From NCBI GenBank assembly GCA_017626495.1, contig JAGAIP010000005.1:62001-126000 (forward strand): 64,000 nt of DNA, given 5' to 3'. The translations under genes were made by a program, and so were the position numbers. Each line of letters opens with the position of its first letter. Positions within the stretch are counted from its first letter, which is position 1. The DNA comes from Clostridia bacterium. Lineage in GTDB: Bacteria > Bacillota > Clostridia > Christensenellales > Borkfalkiaceae. Of this stretch, positions 41,509-51,177 are shown one piece after another. Below the pieces are notes generated by a model that was not told the origin of the DNA, did no database searches, and worked only from the letters and a program-made list of their open reading frames with translations.

Positions 41509-43245
41509 TTATGCCTCAAATTGAGCGTGATAGAGCTTCGCATAGAACCCGTTTCGCGCTAAAAGCTCGTCATGCTTGCCTTGTTCTACGATATTCCCGT
41601 CGTGCATGACGAGAATAACGTCCGCCTCGCGAATGGTGGAGAGACGGTGAGCGACGATAAAACTCGTTCTGCCCTTCATCATCTTATTGAACGCCTCTTG
41701 AATTTTGAGCTCCGTTCTCGTGTCGATGGAAGAGGTCGCCTCGTCCAAAATGACCATAGGCGGAAGGACGAGCATGATTCTCGCAATGCACAAAAGCTGT
41801 CTCTGTCCCGCAGAGAGGGAATCCTCCGTCAGCACGGTATCGTACCCTTTGGGAAGTCGCATGATGAACGAATGCGCGTGTGCGGATTTTGCTGCCGCAA
41901 TCACCTCTTCGTCCGTCGCGTCCTCTTTCCCCATCACGATGTTATCCCTGACCGTGCCCCGTTTGAGCCACGTCTCCTGCAACACCATACCGTAATTTTT
42001 TCGCAAAGACCATCTCGTAACCGTACGAATGTCTTCCCCTTCGAGGGAAATGCTTCCCTCGTCTACGTCGTAGAACCGCATCAAAAGGTTGATGAGCGTC
42101 GTTTTTCCGCAACCCGTTGGACCGACGATCGCAATCCTCTCTCCCTTTTTCACGGTCAGATTGAAATTCTGAATGAGCGGTCTTTCGGGAACGTAGGAAA
42201 ACGCCACGTTTTCGAGCGACACGTTACCTTCCACCGTTCCGAGCTCTTCTTTCGCCTCTTCGGACAGCTCTTTTTCTTCCAAAAATTCAAAGATTCTGTC
42301 CGCGCAGGCAATCGCCCCCTGCAACTCGGTGATGACGCCCGTGATCTCGTTGAACGGTTTGGTGTACTGATTCGCATAGGAGAGAAGACTGTTGAGTCCG
42401 CCGACCGTCAGCGCCCCTCCCCAAGGCGTAAACAGGATAAAGACCGCGCCGAGAAGCGCCACGGCGGCATAGATGAGATTGTTGATAAACCGCGTGCTTG
42501 GGTTGGTGAGCGAGGAGAAAAACGTCGCTTTGAGCGCCCATTTTCCGAGCTCTTCGTTGCATTCGTCGAACGCTTTCAGCGTTTCATCCTCGTGCGTAAA
42601 CGCCTGCACCACCTTCTGCGAGGAAATCATCTCGTCGATGAACGCCGTTTGTTTTCCCCTGACCTGCGTCTGTTTTTTGAAGAGAGAATACGTCTTTCCG
42701 GAGATAAATTTTGCAACGAACATGGAAAGCGGCGTCAGAAGAATGACGGCGATCGCGATTTCCCAGTTCAGCTTGATCATCATGACGACCGTTCCCAGAA
42801 TCGTCAGAATGCCCGTAAAGAATTGCGTAAAGCCCATCAAAAGACCGTCCGCAAACTGATCGACGTCGGCAATGACGCGGGAAACGACGTCGCCGTACGC
42901 GTGAGAATCGATATAGGAGAGCGGAAGCGCCTGTATCTTTCTGATCGCCTGTTTTCTCATATCTCTCACGACGAGATAGGCAATGCGGTTGTTCGCGAGG
43001 TTCATAATCCATTGAAATACCCCTACGCAGATCGCCATAACCGCGATTTCGATTAAGAGAGGGGACAGCTTTTCAAAATCGACTTGCCCCGGTTCGACGA
43101 TAGCGTCGATCGCATGACCGATCAGAATGGGGATATACAGTGTGAGCGCGACCGTTCCGATTGCAAACAAGAGCGAAAGAAGAATATAGAACCGGTACTT
43201 CGATACCAGACGGAGAATTTTTTTGACGGTGAGTTTATGTTTCAT
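41509..43245 (-). CDS. ABC exporter half-transporter, subunit 2
   Basis: A 578-residue fused membrane-ATPase protein. Six-helix membrane domain (about residues 15-320, 'YIPILIGHAIDAIVEPGQVD'), then ATPase: Walker A VGPTGCGKTTL (about 373), Q loop MVLQETWLKRGTVRDNI, signature DSLSAGQRQLLCIAR, Walker B MVILDEATSSID, switch AHRLSTI. The signature deviates to LSAGQ, as is common in one partner of heterodimers. The start MKHKLTV is set by AAGGAGG and overlaps the partner gene. The substrate (drug, lipid or peptide) is not predictable. Confidence 0.9.
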   Translation of the reverse strand: MKHKLTVKKILRLVSKYRFYILLSLLFAIGTVALTLYIPILIGHAIDAIVEPGQVDFEKLSPLLIEIAVMAICVGVFQWIMNLANNRIAYLVVRDMRKQAIRKIQALPLSYIDSHAYGDVVSRVIADVDQFADGLLMGFTQFFTGILTILGTVVMMIKLNWEIAIAVILLTPLSMFVAKFISGKTYSLFKKQTQVRGKQTAFIDEMISSQKVVQAFTHEDETLKAFDECNEELGKWALKATFFSSLTNPSTRFINNLIYAAVALLGAVFILFTPWGGALTVGGLNSLLSYANQYTKPFNEITGVITELQGAIACADRIFEFLEEKELSEEAKEELGTVEGNVSLENVAFSYVPERPLIQNFNLTVKKGERIAIVGPTGCGKTTLINLLMRFYDVDEGSISLEGEDIRTVTRWSLRKNYGMVLQETWLKRGTVRDNIVMGKEDATDEEVIAAAKSAHAHSFIMRLPKGYDTVLTEDSLSAGQRQLLCIARIMLVLPPMVILDEATSSIDTRTELKIQEAFNKMMKGRTSFIVAHRLSTIREADVILVMHDGNIVEQGKHDELLARNGFYAKLYHAQFEA

Positions 43246-44950
43246 CGCTATCCTCCTTCTTGAACTGGGATTCATAGATCTCGCGATACACTTCGCAAGA
43301 GGAAAGCAACTGCTCGTGCGTGCCGAATCCGACCTGTTTTCCGTCGCTCAGCACGATAATTTTGTCCGCATGGGCGATCGAACCTGTTCTCTGCGAAACG
43401 ATGAACTTCGTGCAGGGGAGCTGTTTGAGTTCTTTCCTCAACTGCGCCTCCGTCGCATAATCGAGCGCGGACGCGGAATCGTCTAAAATGAGAATATCGG
43501 GGTTTTTCACGAGTGCGCGCGCAATGGTGAGCCTCTGTCTCTGTCCGCCGGAAAGATTTTTTCCGCCCTGCGCCACTTCATCGTCCAAACCCTTTTCTTT
43601 CGATTTGATCACGTCGTCCGCCTGCGCTCGGTGCACGGCGAGAGCAAGCTCCTCTTCCGTTGCGTTTTCATTGCCCCACAGGAGATTTTCCCGTATCGTT
43701 CCGCGGAACAAAACCGCTTTTTGCGGAACGATTCCGATCCTTTCCCGAAGCGCTTTCGGATCGTACGCCTTGACGTCCGATCCGTCTATGCGCACGCTCC
43801 CCTCCGTACAATCGTAAAAGTGCGGAATGAGATTGACGAGAGAGGTTTTGCCGCTGCCCGTACCGCCGATAACGCCGACCGTCTCCCCCCTCTTTACCGT
43901 AAAACAAATATCCGAGAGGGCGGGCGCGCCTGCGCCGTGATAGGTGAGGGAAACGTGATCGAACACGATGAAATCTTCTTCTTTTTGTTCGCCCTCGATC
44001 TGTTGGAGGGTATTCTCCGTCGTAAGCACGCTTTCGATCCTCTTTTTCGAGGCGAGCGCCTTGTTCACGGTGATGATCATATTTGCGAATTTGACGAGCT
44101 CGACCAAAATCTGCGTCATGTAGTTGTAGAGCGCCATCACTCCGCCCTGCGTCAACAACCCGATTTCCACCCTGATCGCGCCGACGTGAATGAGCAGGAC
44201 GATCGCAACGTTGACGATGACGTAGGTGAGCGGATTTAGGATTGCGGAGATTCTGCCGACGAAGAGCTGGCTCTTTTTGAGGGATTCGTTGCTCTCGTCA
44301 AATTCTTCGATCTCACGCTGTTCCTTGCGGAAAGCGCGAATGACGCGCACGCCCGTCAGATTATCCTTCGTTCTGTTGAGGACGGTATCGAGTTTCCCCT
44401 GCACTTTCTTAAACAGGGGAATGGATACGAGCATGACGGCAAAGACGATGACAAAGAGCAAGGGGATCGCAACGACGAACACCAACGCCGCCTGCACGTC
44501 CACCGTGAACGCCATGATCATTGCGCCGAACACGATGAAGGGAGAACGCAACAGGAGCCTTAAAAACAGATTGACGCCCGTCTGCACCTGATTGACGTCC
44601 GCGGTCATGCGCGTGATGAGCGTGCCCGTTCCGATCTCGTCGAGTTCTCGATAGGAGAACGACTGAATTTTTTGAAACAGTTCATGTCGGAGCTTTACCG
44701 CAAATCCGACCGCCGCCTTTGCGGAAAAGTATTGCGCCGTCACGGAAAACGCAAGTCCTACGATGCCGAACAGAACGAGCACGAGAAACATTTTCATGAC
44801 GTACGGCATATTCCCGTCGGCAATGCCCACGTCGACGATCTGCGCCACGACGAGAGGCACGATAAGTTCGAACGACGCCTCCAACAATTTGAAGAAAGGG
44901 GCTAATACCGCCTCTTTCCGATATGATTTCAGATAACGAAATATGCTCAT
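43235..44950 (-). CDS. ABC exporter half-transporter, subunit 1
   Basis: The 571-residue partner of the previous gene, with the same order: membrane domain (about residues 18-300) and ATPase with Walker A IGGTGSGKTSLV (about 363), signature NLSGGQRQRLTIAR (canonical), Walker B ILILDDSASALD, where the catalytic Glu is Asp and the switch reads VSQRTGSIAH. This means one ATP site is degenerate, as in heterodimeric BmrCD/TM287-288-type exporters. It overlaps the second subunit by 11 bases and is two bases from gpsA, so it probably belongs to a longer unit. Confidence 0.9.
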   Translation of the reverse strand: MSIFRYLKSYRKEAVLAPFFKLLEASFELIVPLVVAQIVDVGIADGNMPYVMKMFLVLVLFGIVGLAFSVTAQYFSAKAAVGFAVKLRHELFQKIQSFSYRELDEIGTGTLITRMTADVNQVQTGVNLFLRLLLRSPFIVFGAMIMAFTVDVQAALVFVVAIPLLFVIVFAVMLVSIPLFKKVQGKLDTVLNRTKDNLTGVRVIRAFRKEQREIEEFDESNESLKKSQLFVGRISAILNPLTYVIVNVAIVLLIHVGAIRVEIGLLTQGGVMALYNYMTQILVELVKFANMIITVNKALASKKRIESVLTTENTLQQIEGEQKEEDFIVFDHVSLTYHGAGAPALSDICFTVKRGETVGVIGGTGSGKTSLVNLIPHFYDCTEGSVRIDGSDVKAYDPKALRERIGIVPQKAVLFRGTIRENLLWGNENATEEELALAVHRAQADDVIKSKEKGLDDEVAQGGKNLSGGQRQRLTIARALVKNPDILILDDSASALDYATEAQLRKELKQLPCTKFIVSQRTGSIAHADKIIVLSDGKQVGFGTHEQLLSSCEVYREIYESQFKKEDSDET

Positions 44951-44951
44951 G

Positions 44952-45920
44952 TCAGAACTCTGATTTGGAATCTCGCGAAAACAGTCTCAGAATGACTTTG
45001 AGACAGTCGACCTCATCTCCTCCGTAGCAAGACTCATATACCGCATTCGTAATGGGAAGATCGACGTTGTAGCGTTCTCCCATGCGACGCATGGCGTCCG
45101 CGGTGGTAACGCCCTCCGCAAGCTTTGCGAATTTTTGTCCTTTCACCAGACTTTCCCCGTAAGCGCGGTTGTGGCTGTATTCGGAAAAGAGCGTCGTCTC
45201 GTAGTCGCCGAGGTGCGCAAGCCCGTATGCGGAGAGTTCGCTTCCGCCCATCGCGACAATCAGCCTTGCGACTTCCCTTGCGCCTCGCGCCATTAAAGGT
45301 CCTTTGAGCGAGGAAAGCCCTGCCCCGTCCAAAGCGCCTGCGGCGATGCCCATGACGTTCTTTGCGGCGGCGCCGATTTCCGTACCGATGAGATCTGTCC
45401 CGTAATAGAAACGAATGAGGTCGCTCTTGAAGTTATCCGCAAGGAAGCGTTTGAGTTCTTCGTTCTTCGAGTCGATGACCATACAGTTCGGAATACCCTG
45501 CGTGAACGCCTGAATGTGTCCGGGCCCAACCCAGACGGCAATCTGCATGGGATCGAATCCGCACTCTTCCATGACCTCGGAGAGTCTCTTTCCCGTTGAA
45601 ACTTCGATTCCCTTCATGCAGAGGACGAATTTTTTATCCTTCGTATCGAACGCGCGGATACGGGACGCAAATCCGCGAAGTCCCTGAGAGGAAATGGAGA
45701 TAACGATGACTTCCGCAGAAGTGACTGCCTCTTCCAAATCGGACGTGAGACGAATGCGCGGATCGAGGGAAACGTATTCGTTCTTTCCCGTCATGTTCAG
45801 AATCTGATAGGAATAATCGTCCTCGGGCCCCCAGCTCGTTACTTCGTAGCCGCGGCGGGTACAGAGATACCACGCGATAAACGACCCCCATCTTCCACAG
45901 CCTAATACAGAAATTTTCAT
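44952..45920 (-). CDS. gpsA: Glycerol-3-phosphate dehydrogenase [NAD(P)+]
   Basis: A 322-residue cytoplasmic enzyme that reduces dihydroxyacetone phosphate to sn-glycerol 3-phosphate for phospholipid synthesis. N-terminal dinucleotide motif VLGCGRWGSFIA (residues 4-15, GxGxxG-like). Other blocks: CMKGIEVSTGKRLSE, VWVGPGHIQAFTQGIPN, GTEIGAAAKNVMGIAAG (catalytic Lys) and YGLAHLGDYETTLFSEYSHNR. The first glycine-rich loop has Cys-Gly-Arg-Trp-Gly instead of GxGxWG, still normal for the family. It is followed by the ABC exporter pair. Confidence 0.93.
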   Translation of the reverse strand: MKISVLGCGRWGSFIAWYLCTRRGYEVTSWGPEDDYSYQILNMTGKNEYVSLDPRIRLTSDLEEAVTSAEVIVISISSQGLRGFASRIRAFDTKDKKFVLCMKGIEVSTGKRLSEVMEECGFDPMQIAVWVGPGHIQAFTQGIPNCMVIDSKNEELKRFLADNFKSDLIRFYYGTDLIGTEIGAAAKNVMGIAAGALDGAGLSSLKGPLMARGAREVARLIVAMGGSELSAYGLAHLGDYETTLFSEYSHNRAYGESLVKGQKFAKLAEGVTTADAMRRMGERYNVDLPITNAVYESCYGGDEVDCLKVILRLFSRDSKSEF

Positions 45921-45923
45921 GAA

Positions 45924-46514
45924 TTATAGCTCCTTTCGTTCGGATAAAGCTCTCGAAAGCGTCACCTGATCCGCGTATTCCAGTTCGGAACCGATCGGGA
46001 TTCCGTGCGCAAGGCGCGTTACCATGACTTCAAAGGGTTTGATCAGCTTTGCAATGTACATTGCGGTCGCCTCTCCCTCAACGTCGGGATTCGTCGCCAT
46101 GATGACTTCCTTAACCGTTCCGTCCAATCTTGCAATGAGTTCTTTGATGCGAATGTCGTTGGGGCCGATTCCGTCCATCGGAGAAATAACTCCGTGCAGA
46201 ACGTGATAGACGCCCTTGTACTCGTGGAGCCGTTCAAACGCCACGACGTCCTTTGGCTCTTTCACCACGCAGACGACGCTCTTATCCCTCGTACGGCAGA
46301 CCTCGCATACGTCCGTCGTGGAATAATTTCCGCAGACCTGACAGTATTTTACCTTGTGCTTGACCCCCATGAGCGCTTCTGCAAAGGCGGAAACCTCGTC
46401 CTCGGGCATCTGAACGACGCGATAGGCATAGCGTTGCGCCGTCTTTTTGCCCACGCCCGGGAGTTTGGAAAACTCGTTGATGAGTCTTCCGATGGGTTCG
46501 ATGAATACTTCCAT
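45924..46514 (-). CDS. recR: Recombination mediator RecR
   Basis: A 196-residue protein that acts with RecF/RecO in loading RecA. Seen: helix-hairpin-helix [17 protein letters not shown], a C4 zinc finger ([16 protein letters not shown], about residues 58-73), a Toprim domain ([16 protein letters not shown], then [18 protein letters not shown]), and [17 protein letters not shown]. Full length. It overlaps the ybaB gene by one base and is part of the usual dnaX-ybaB-recR cluster. Confidence 0.96.
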   Translation of the reverse strand: MEVFIEPIGRLINEFSKLPGVGKKTAQRYAYRVVQMPEDEVSAFAEALMGVKHKVKYCQVCGNYSTTDVCEVCRTRDKSVVCVVKEPKDVVAFERLHEYKGVYHVLHGVISPMDGIGPNDIRIKELIARLDGTVKEVIMATNPDVEGEATAMYIAKLIKPFEVMVTRLAHGIPIGSELEYADQVTLSRALSERKEL

Positions 46515-46840
46515 TACATGCCCTTCATCGCCGCGTAAGGTCCCATCTTCTCTTTATAGACCTCGTCCGCCTTCTTGTATCCGTCGTTGATTGCCGCCAT
46601 GATGAGGTCTTCGAGCATTTCCACGTCGTCGGGATCGACGACCGATTCGTCGAGTTCGATTCCGTCGATGATTTTCTTTGCGTTCATATAGACCACGACC
46701 GCTTCGCCGCCCGAAGTGCCGACGATTTCCCAATCGTCGAGCAATTTATCGACTTCCTGCATCTCTTCCTGCATTTTTTGCGCCTGTTTCATGAGGGACT
46801 GCATATTTCCCATGCCGCCCATTCCGCCTTTGAATCCCAT
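46514..46840 (-). CDS. YbaB/EbfC-family nucleoid-associated protein
   Basis: The 108-residue DNA-binding protein encoded between dnaX and recR. Seen: a Gly/Met-rich start ([20 protein letters not shown]), the helix [20 protein letters not shown], and '[42 protein letters not shown]', all standard for the family. The synteny supports the call. Confidence 0.95.
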   Translation of the reverse strand: MGFKGGMGGMGNMQSLMKQAQKMQEEMQEVDKLLDDWEIVGTSGGEAVVVYMNAKKIIDGIELDESVVDPDDVEMLEDLIMAAINDGYKKADEVYKEKMGPYAAMKGM

Positions 46841-46843
46841 AGT

Positions 46844-48532
46844 TTACTCCTTATAGATGATATTGTTGTCTTTGAAATCCTCTTCGAATTGTGCGAGCGG
46901 ATCTTTTTTGACCGCCTGCCCCGAAAATTCCACTCTGTAATCGGTAATGCCGATCTGTCCGAGCGCCTCTTTGACGAGAGGCGCGTTGTCCTCCCTCGTC
47001 GCCGTGCCGTAGACCACTTCCTTGTCCGTATAGAGCACGAACGTATCCCCGTCGAATCTCGATTCGAGCTCCGTACACATGGTCACGAGCACACCCGTTC
47101 CCCCGCGGTTAAGCCTGCGGAGCGCGCGCAGGAATTTGCCGAACGCATTGTTCTTGACGTCCTGCGATACAGCCGTCTGCTCTTTTTTGACGGGAATCTC
47201 TTCCCTCTTAACGGGAATGCTCTCCTCTCGCTTGACCGTCCGTTCGACTTCTCTTTCGACAGGTTCTTCATACGCCCCGAACGAGAAAAATTCTTCCGGA
47301 GGAGCTTCTTCCTCTATGATTTTTCGTTTCGGCGTTTCCTTTCGTTTCGGCTCTTCGGGAGAAATTGCGACCGCCTGCACGGACCCCTCGGCGATTTTCT
47401 TTTCGAGCGCGGAGATACGGGAAAGGAGCGCGTCGACGTTGTAGTCCGTTTCGGGCATACACGCCTTGACGACTGCGGTTTCAAACAAAATCCTGGGCGA
47501 GGACGCGTAACGGAGCGATCCCTCCGTCTCTGCGAAAATTTCGCTCGTCCTCAGAATTTTATGTCCGTCCGTCTTGTCCGCAACGGACTTGACGAGATCG
47601 TACATATGGTCGGGCAATCCCACAAGCCGTCTGCCCTCGCGGCAGAGCTTTGCAATCGAAACTTGATTGAGTACGGACAGAACGTCTTTGCACAAAACGC
47701 CGACGTCCTTCCCCTCGGATAAGAACTGTTCCGCAAGGGACAGCGCGTTTTGGTCGCTCGTCAGCATCGCCCCGACGAGATTAACCGTCGAGGTAAAATC
47801 GGCATTTCCGAGCACCGCGTTGACCGCGTCGAAAGTCAGCTTTCCACGGTCGTACGAAACGCAGGTATCCGCAATGGAGAGGGTATCTCTCGCACTGCCT
47901 GCCCCTGCGCGCGCGATGGCATGGAGCGCCTCTTCTTCGTAATCCTTGCCGATCTGCATCAATACCGAACGGAGCAGGGATACGAGATCTTCCTCGGGCA
48001 AAAGTTTGAAATCAAAGCGCATACACCTTGAAAGAATGGTCGCAGGGAGCTTATGCGGTTCCGTCGTAGCCAGAATGAAAATGGCGTGACGGGGCGGCTC
48101 TTCGAGCGTTTTGAGCATGGCGTTGAACGCGGAATCGGTGAGCATATGCACCTCGTCCACGATATAGACCTTATACTTCCCCGCCACGGGAGGGTACTGC
48201 ACCTTTTCCCTCAAATCTCGCATTTGGTCGACGCCGTTGTTTGACGCGGCGTCGATTTCCACGATATCGAGGTTGGATGGATCCGCAAGCGCCTTGCAGG
48301 TAGGACATTCGCCGCAGGGCGAACCGTTCACGGGGCGTTCGCAGTTGACGGCTCTCGCAAAAATCTTAGCGACGCTCGTTTTACCCGTTCCCCTCGGCCC
48401 GCAGAACAGATAGGCGTGTCCCGTCTTGCCCGTCTCGATTTGATTTGTGAGAATCTTGACGATGTGCTCCTGCCTGACGACTTTATCGAACGTCGTAGGG
48501 CGAAACAGTCTGTAAAATGCAAGATATGCCAC
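46844..48532 (-). CDS. dnaX: DNA polymerase III subunit gamma/tau
   Basis: The 562-residue clamp-loader ATPase has Walker A GPRGTGKTSVAKI (about residues 45-57), a zinc site CERPVNGSPCGECPTCK (about 64-80), Walker B YIVDEVHML and arginine-finger region DTLSIADTCVSYD. After residue 370 there is a basic/acidic low-complexity region and a short C-terminal domain. There is no visible slippery site for a gamma-form frameshift. It is followed by ybaB and recR. Confidence 0.95.
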   Translation of the reverse strand: MAYLAFYRLFRPTTFDKVVRQEHIVKILTNQIETGKTGHAYLFCGPRGTGKTSVAKIFARAVNCERPVNGSPCGECPTCKALADPSNLDIVEIDAASNNGVDQMRDLREKVQYPPVAGKYKVYIVDEVHMLTDSAFNAMLKTLEEPPRHAIFILATTEPHKLPATILSRCMRFDFKLLPEEDLVSLLRSVLMQIGKDYEEEALHAIARAGAGSARDTLSIADTCVSYDRGKLTFDAVNAVLGNADFTSTVNLVGAMLTSDQNALSLAEQFLSEGKDVGVLCKDVLSVLNQVSIAKLCREGRRLVGLPDHMYDLVKSVADKTDGHKILRTSEIFAETEGSLRYASSPRILFETAVVKACMPETDYNVDALLSRISALEKKIAEGSVQAVAISPEEPKRKETPKRKIIEEEAPPEEFFSFGAYEEPVEREVERTVKREESIPVKREEIPVKKEQTAVSQDVKNNAFGKFLRALRRLNRGGTGVLVTMCTELESRFDGDTFVLYTDKEVVYGTATREDNAPLVKEALGQIGITDYRVEFSGQAVKKDPLAQFEEDFKDNNIIYKE

Positions 48533-49072
48533 TTAATCCATCTCCTTTTTGAGTTTATTCTTGGCGCGTTGAAGCGCATTGTCCACGCTTTTGTATTCTT
48601 TGCCGACGGCGGTCGCGATCTCCGCGCAGGATTGTCCGTCCATATATAAAACGACGACCTGAAATTCAAAGGACGAAAGCACTTTGCTCATCAGAGAGAG
48701 CATTTCCTGCCTGTTTTCGCTGTCGAGCACGTATTTTTCTGGATCGTCCGCCGTCTCGAAATCCGTTTCGTCGATGGAAACGGACATATTCAAGGCGCGG
48801 TGTTTGAGCCGATTGGAAGATTTCACGGCGTCGATGATGCGCCTGTCCACGCAGACGGATGCAAACGTCCGAAAGGCGGACTTACCGTCGTAGTGCATGA
48901 TCGCCTCGTACAATCCGATCATTCCTTCCTGCACGAGATCTTCCTGCTCTCCCCCGACGAGAAAATACTGTCTCGCCTTACTCTTGACGAAATAGCGGTA
49001 GCGTTCCATCAAAGAATCGATCGCGTCTCGTTCTCCCTCTTTCGCACGCAATACGAGCGCCTCGTCCGTCAT
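48533..49072 (-). CDS. sigH: RNA polymerase sigma factor SigH (Spo0H type)
   Basis: A 179-residue sigma-70 protein. Region 2: ARQYFLVGGEQEDLVQEGMIGLYEAI and FRTFASVCVDRRIIDA (about residues 33-83). Region 4: FEFQVVVLYMDGQSCAEIAT then KEYKSVDNALQRAKNKLKK. In Bacillus and Clostridia this factor starts sporulation and stationary-phase transcription. Its placement next to rlmB and mrnC follows the Firmicutes order, which supports SigH over other ECF-like factors. It overlaps rlmB by four bases. Confidence 0.9.
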   Translation of the reverse strand: MTDEALVLRAKEGERDAIDSLMERYRYFVKSKARQYFLVGGEQEDLVQEGMIGLYEAIMHYDGKSAFRTFASVCVDRRIIDAVKSSNRLKHRALNMSVSIDETDFETADDPEKYVLDSENRQEMLSLMSKVLSSFEFQVVVLYMDGQSCAEIATAVGKEYKSVDNALQRAKNKLKKEMD

Positions 49073-49788
49073 AGGTTTTCTCTCTTTCTGACAGCCTCAT
49101 AGCAGGCGATTCCGAGCGCGATGGACGCGTTGAGCGAATTGACTTTGCCGAACAGAGGAAGGGAAAGCGTTCCGTCGCACAGTTCCTTGGTGAGACGGTG
49201 TACGCCGCTGTCCTCACCTCCGATGACGAGCGCAATGTTTCCCGTCAGATCCGCGTCGTAAATGCTCTGTTCCCCTGCTTCGAGGGCATATACCCAGTAT
49301 CCCTCTTTTTTGAGCTGTTCGATGGTTCTGTTGAGGGAAGAGACTTTCGCAACCCTCATGTGTTCCGCCGCTCCGGCAGAGATGCGAACGACGCTCTCGT
49401 TCACGGACGCGCTCCCTGCCTTGGGAATGATCACCCCGTCCACGCCTGCGCATTCGCACACGCGGAGAATACTGCCGAGGTTATGCACGTCCTCGATAGA
49501 ATCGCAGAGAACGATAAATCCGCCTCTCCTTCCTTTATTTTGAACGATGTCCTCCACCTCGGCGTACTCGAAATCCGTCGTCATGGCGATCACGCCCTGA
49601 TGACGCCCCGTCTCGCTCGCCTTGTCGAGTACGCCGCGCGAAACGAACTGTACGCGCACGTCCTTTCTCCGCGCCTCGGCGAAAATTCTTCCGAGCGAGC
49701 CCTGCGCGCCCTGTTCCATCATGATTTTGTCGATTGTTTTGTCCGTTTTGAGAAGTTCCAAAACGGCGTTTCTACCCTCAGTCTGCAT
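49069..49788 (-). CDS. rlmB: 23S rRNA (guanosine 2'-O)-methyltransferase RlmB/TrmH family
   Basis: A 239-residue SPOUT enzyme with an N-terminal L30e-like substrate-binding domain (EGRNAVLELLKTDKTIDKI) and a C-terminal knot domain: VLCDSIEDVHNLGSILRVCE, GVIIPKAGSASVNESVVRIS, IALVIGGEDSGVHRLTKELC and LPLFGKVNSLNASIALGIA. It follows mrnC with a small overlap. In Firmicutes this family is often annotated YacO/RlmB; the exact target base is inferred. Confidence 0.9.
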   Translation of the reverse strand: MQTEGRNAVLELLKTDKTIDKIMMEQGAQGSLGRIFAEARRKDVRVQFVSRGVLDKASETGRHQGVIAMTTDFEYAEVEDIVQNKGRRGGFIVLCDSIEDVHNLGSILRVCECAGVDGVIIPKAGSASVNESVVRISAGAAEHMRVAKVSSLNRTIEQLKKEGYWVYALEAGEQSIYDADLTGNIALVIGGEDSGVHRLTKELCDGTLSLPLFGKVNSLNASIALGIACYEAVRKRENL

Positions 49789-50176
49789 CGTTTTGCTCCA
49801 ATAATTCGTCTATTCTTTCCGTCTGTCCCGTGAGATATAAGTAGCCGATGACCGCCTCGAATCCCGTGGAACGGTTGTATTCCGCAACGGATGCGTTCTT
49901 GCTCTTCGTCGGTTTCTTTGCGTTCCTTCCGCGATGAAAAATGGCAAGCTCGTCCTCGTTGAGTTTTGTTAAAAGTTCGTCGGTGAGCATGCTCTGTCCG
50001 TGCGCGGACACCTCCTGTGAGGCGCGCTTGTTGAGCTCGCCCGTCTTGAAATCCCCCGTCAGGGAGAGTTTTTTTCTGACGTACAGCGTGAACACCGCGT
50101 CTCCCACGAAGGCGAGCACGACCGCATTCATCTGCTTTGCCTCTCGCGTTGTAATCGTTTTATCCCAAGAAATCAT
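49778..50176 (-). CDS. mrnC: Mini-ribonuclease 3
   Basis: The 132-residue RNase III-like nuclease without a dsRNA-binding domain, which matures 23S rRNA ends. Family motifs: AFVGDAVFTLYVRKKL (about residues 23-38, with catalytic Asp), FHRGRNAKKPTKSKNASVAE, STGFEAVIGYLYLTGQTERI. It overlaps rlmB by 11 bases. Cysteinyl-tRNA synthetase, its usual upstream neighbour, is absent. Confidence 0.93.
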   Translation of the reverse strand: MISWDKTITTREAKQMNAVVLAFVGDAVFTLYVRKKLSLTGDFKTGELNKRASQEVSAHGQSMLTDELLTKLNEDELAIFHRGRNAKKPTKSKNASVAEYNRSTGFEAVIGYLYLTGQTERIDELLEQNDAD

Positions 50177-50254
50177 ACTTTGCTTCCCGTACGCTCGGAG
50201 CTCTGCCCTGTACAGTTGCCCCTATTTTATCATCCATCATTCTACCACAAAAAC

Positions 50255-50284
50255 AAAAAAAAGGCAACTTCTTGTTACCCTTTT
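50255..50284 (-). terminator. Terminator after the cwlD-type gene
   Basis: Minus-strand GGTAAC / GTTGCC stem (one G-T pair) with AAGAA loop, followed by seven T. The rest of 50177-50319 holds no gene. Confidence 0.75.
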
Positions 50285-50319
50285 CGCCCGTTGATTCCGA
50301 ATATCCTGTCCGATTCGCT

Positions 50320-51015
50320 TCACTGCGCCTGATTTTCTTTCAATAGATAAGACAAGATCCCGTTTGCGACGCGCTCGGCTACGGTACGCCGATACTCCTC
50401 CGTGATCAGAAGCGCTTCGTCCTCTCTGTTGGAAAGAAAAGCGCATTCGACGATGACGGAAGGATAGTTCGTACAGTTGAGAATAAAGTAATCCCCCAAC
50501 AGCGGCGTTCTCGCGCTCGGCGTACCCTCGTTTCCGTTAAATTGCGACTGAATACATCTCGCGAGCGATTCTCCGCACCCGTCTCCCTGACGGTAAAATA
50601 CCGTCGCGCCGCGCTTATTCAGGTTTGAAAAAAAATTCTGATGAATGGAGACGACGACGTTCGGAGACGCCTTTTCGATGATTTCCCTGCGTTTTTCCAT
50701 GTCGCGTTTCTTAAAATATTTTGCGGTCGTGCCGTAAAGCCCTGCTTCCGTCTTTCTCGTGAGGACGACCTTCACGCCACGCTCTTCTAAATACTCCTTC
50801 AAGGAATACACGATGGATAAATTGACGTCGCTCTCCTTCACGCCCGACTGTTTCCCGACGACGCCGCCGTCGATTCCGCCGTGCCCCGCGTCGAGCACGA
50901 CTTCGGGGGTATGATATTCACAGTAAGCGGCGTGCGTGATCGCGCCGATACAGCACCCGAATGCGAGAAGCACGCCGAGCGCAAGCGCGCATCCCGTCAA
51001 GAATTTTTTCATCAT
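50320..51015 (-). CDS. cwlD: N-acetylmuramoyl-L-alanine amidase, CwlD type
   Basis: The 231-residue amidase_3 enzyme has an N-terminal membrane/signal segment (about residues 5-28). Catalytic zinc ligands: VVLDAGHGGIDGGVVG (His about 45), KESDVNLSIVYSLKEYLEE (Glu), VVSIHQNFFSN (His about 124) and VIVECAFLSNREDE (Glu about 191). In spore formers CwlD removes peptide side chains to make muramic-delta-lactam in the cortex, and the length fits. Its start region shares a 17-base element with yunB. It is followed by a terminator. Confidence 0.88.
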   Translation of the reverse strand: MMKKFLTGCALALGVLLAFGCCIGAITHAAYCEYHTPEVVLDAGHGGIDGGVVGKQSGVKESDVNLSIVYSLKEYLEERGVKVVLTRKTEAGLYGTTAKYFKKRDMEKRREIIEKASPNVVVSIHQNFFSNLNKRGATVFYRQGDGCGESLARCIQSQFNGNEGTPSARTPLLGDYFILNCTNYPSVIVECAFLSNREDEALLITEEYRRTVAERVANGILSYLLKENQAQ

Positions 51016-51029
51016 ACCCTATCCTATGC
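51013..51029 (-). repeat. 17-base start-region element, copy 2 (cwlD)
   Basis: Minus-strand GCATAGGATAGGGTATG, ending in the cwlD start codon, identical to the copy at yunB (4016-4000), 47 kb away. It contains the probable ribosome-binding site. Confidence 0.75.
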
Positions 51030-51177
51030 CCGTCCTTCGCCCGTTATGCACGAAAAAAGGACGCCCGGATTTTGCCTTTGACGTCCTTTCTCTATAATGA
51101 AGTGTTATGTGTAGTTCATAATACGAGCGCTTTCCCCTCAAAATCGACTGTTCTCTTCTCACACTTTGGTATTATAC

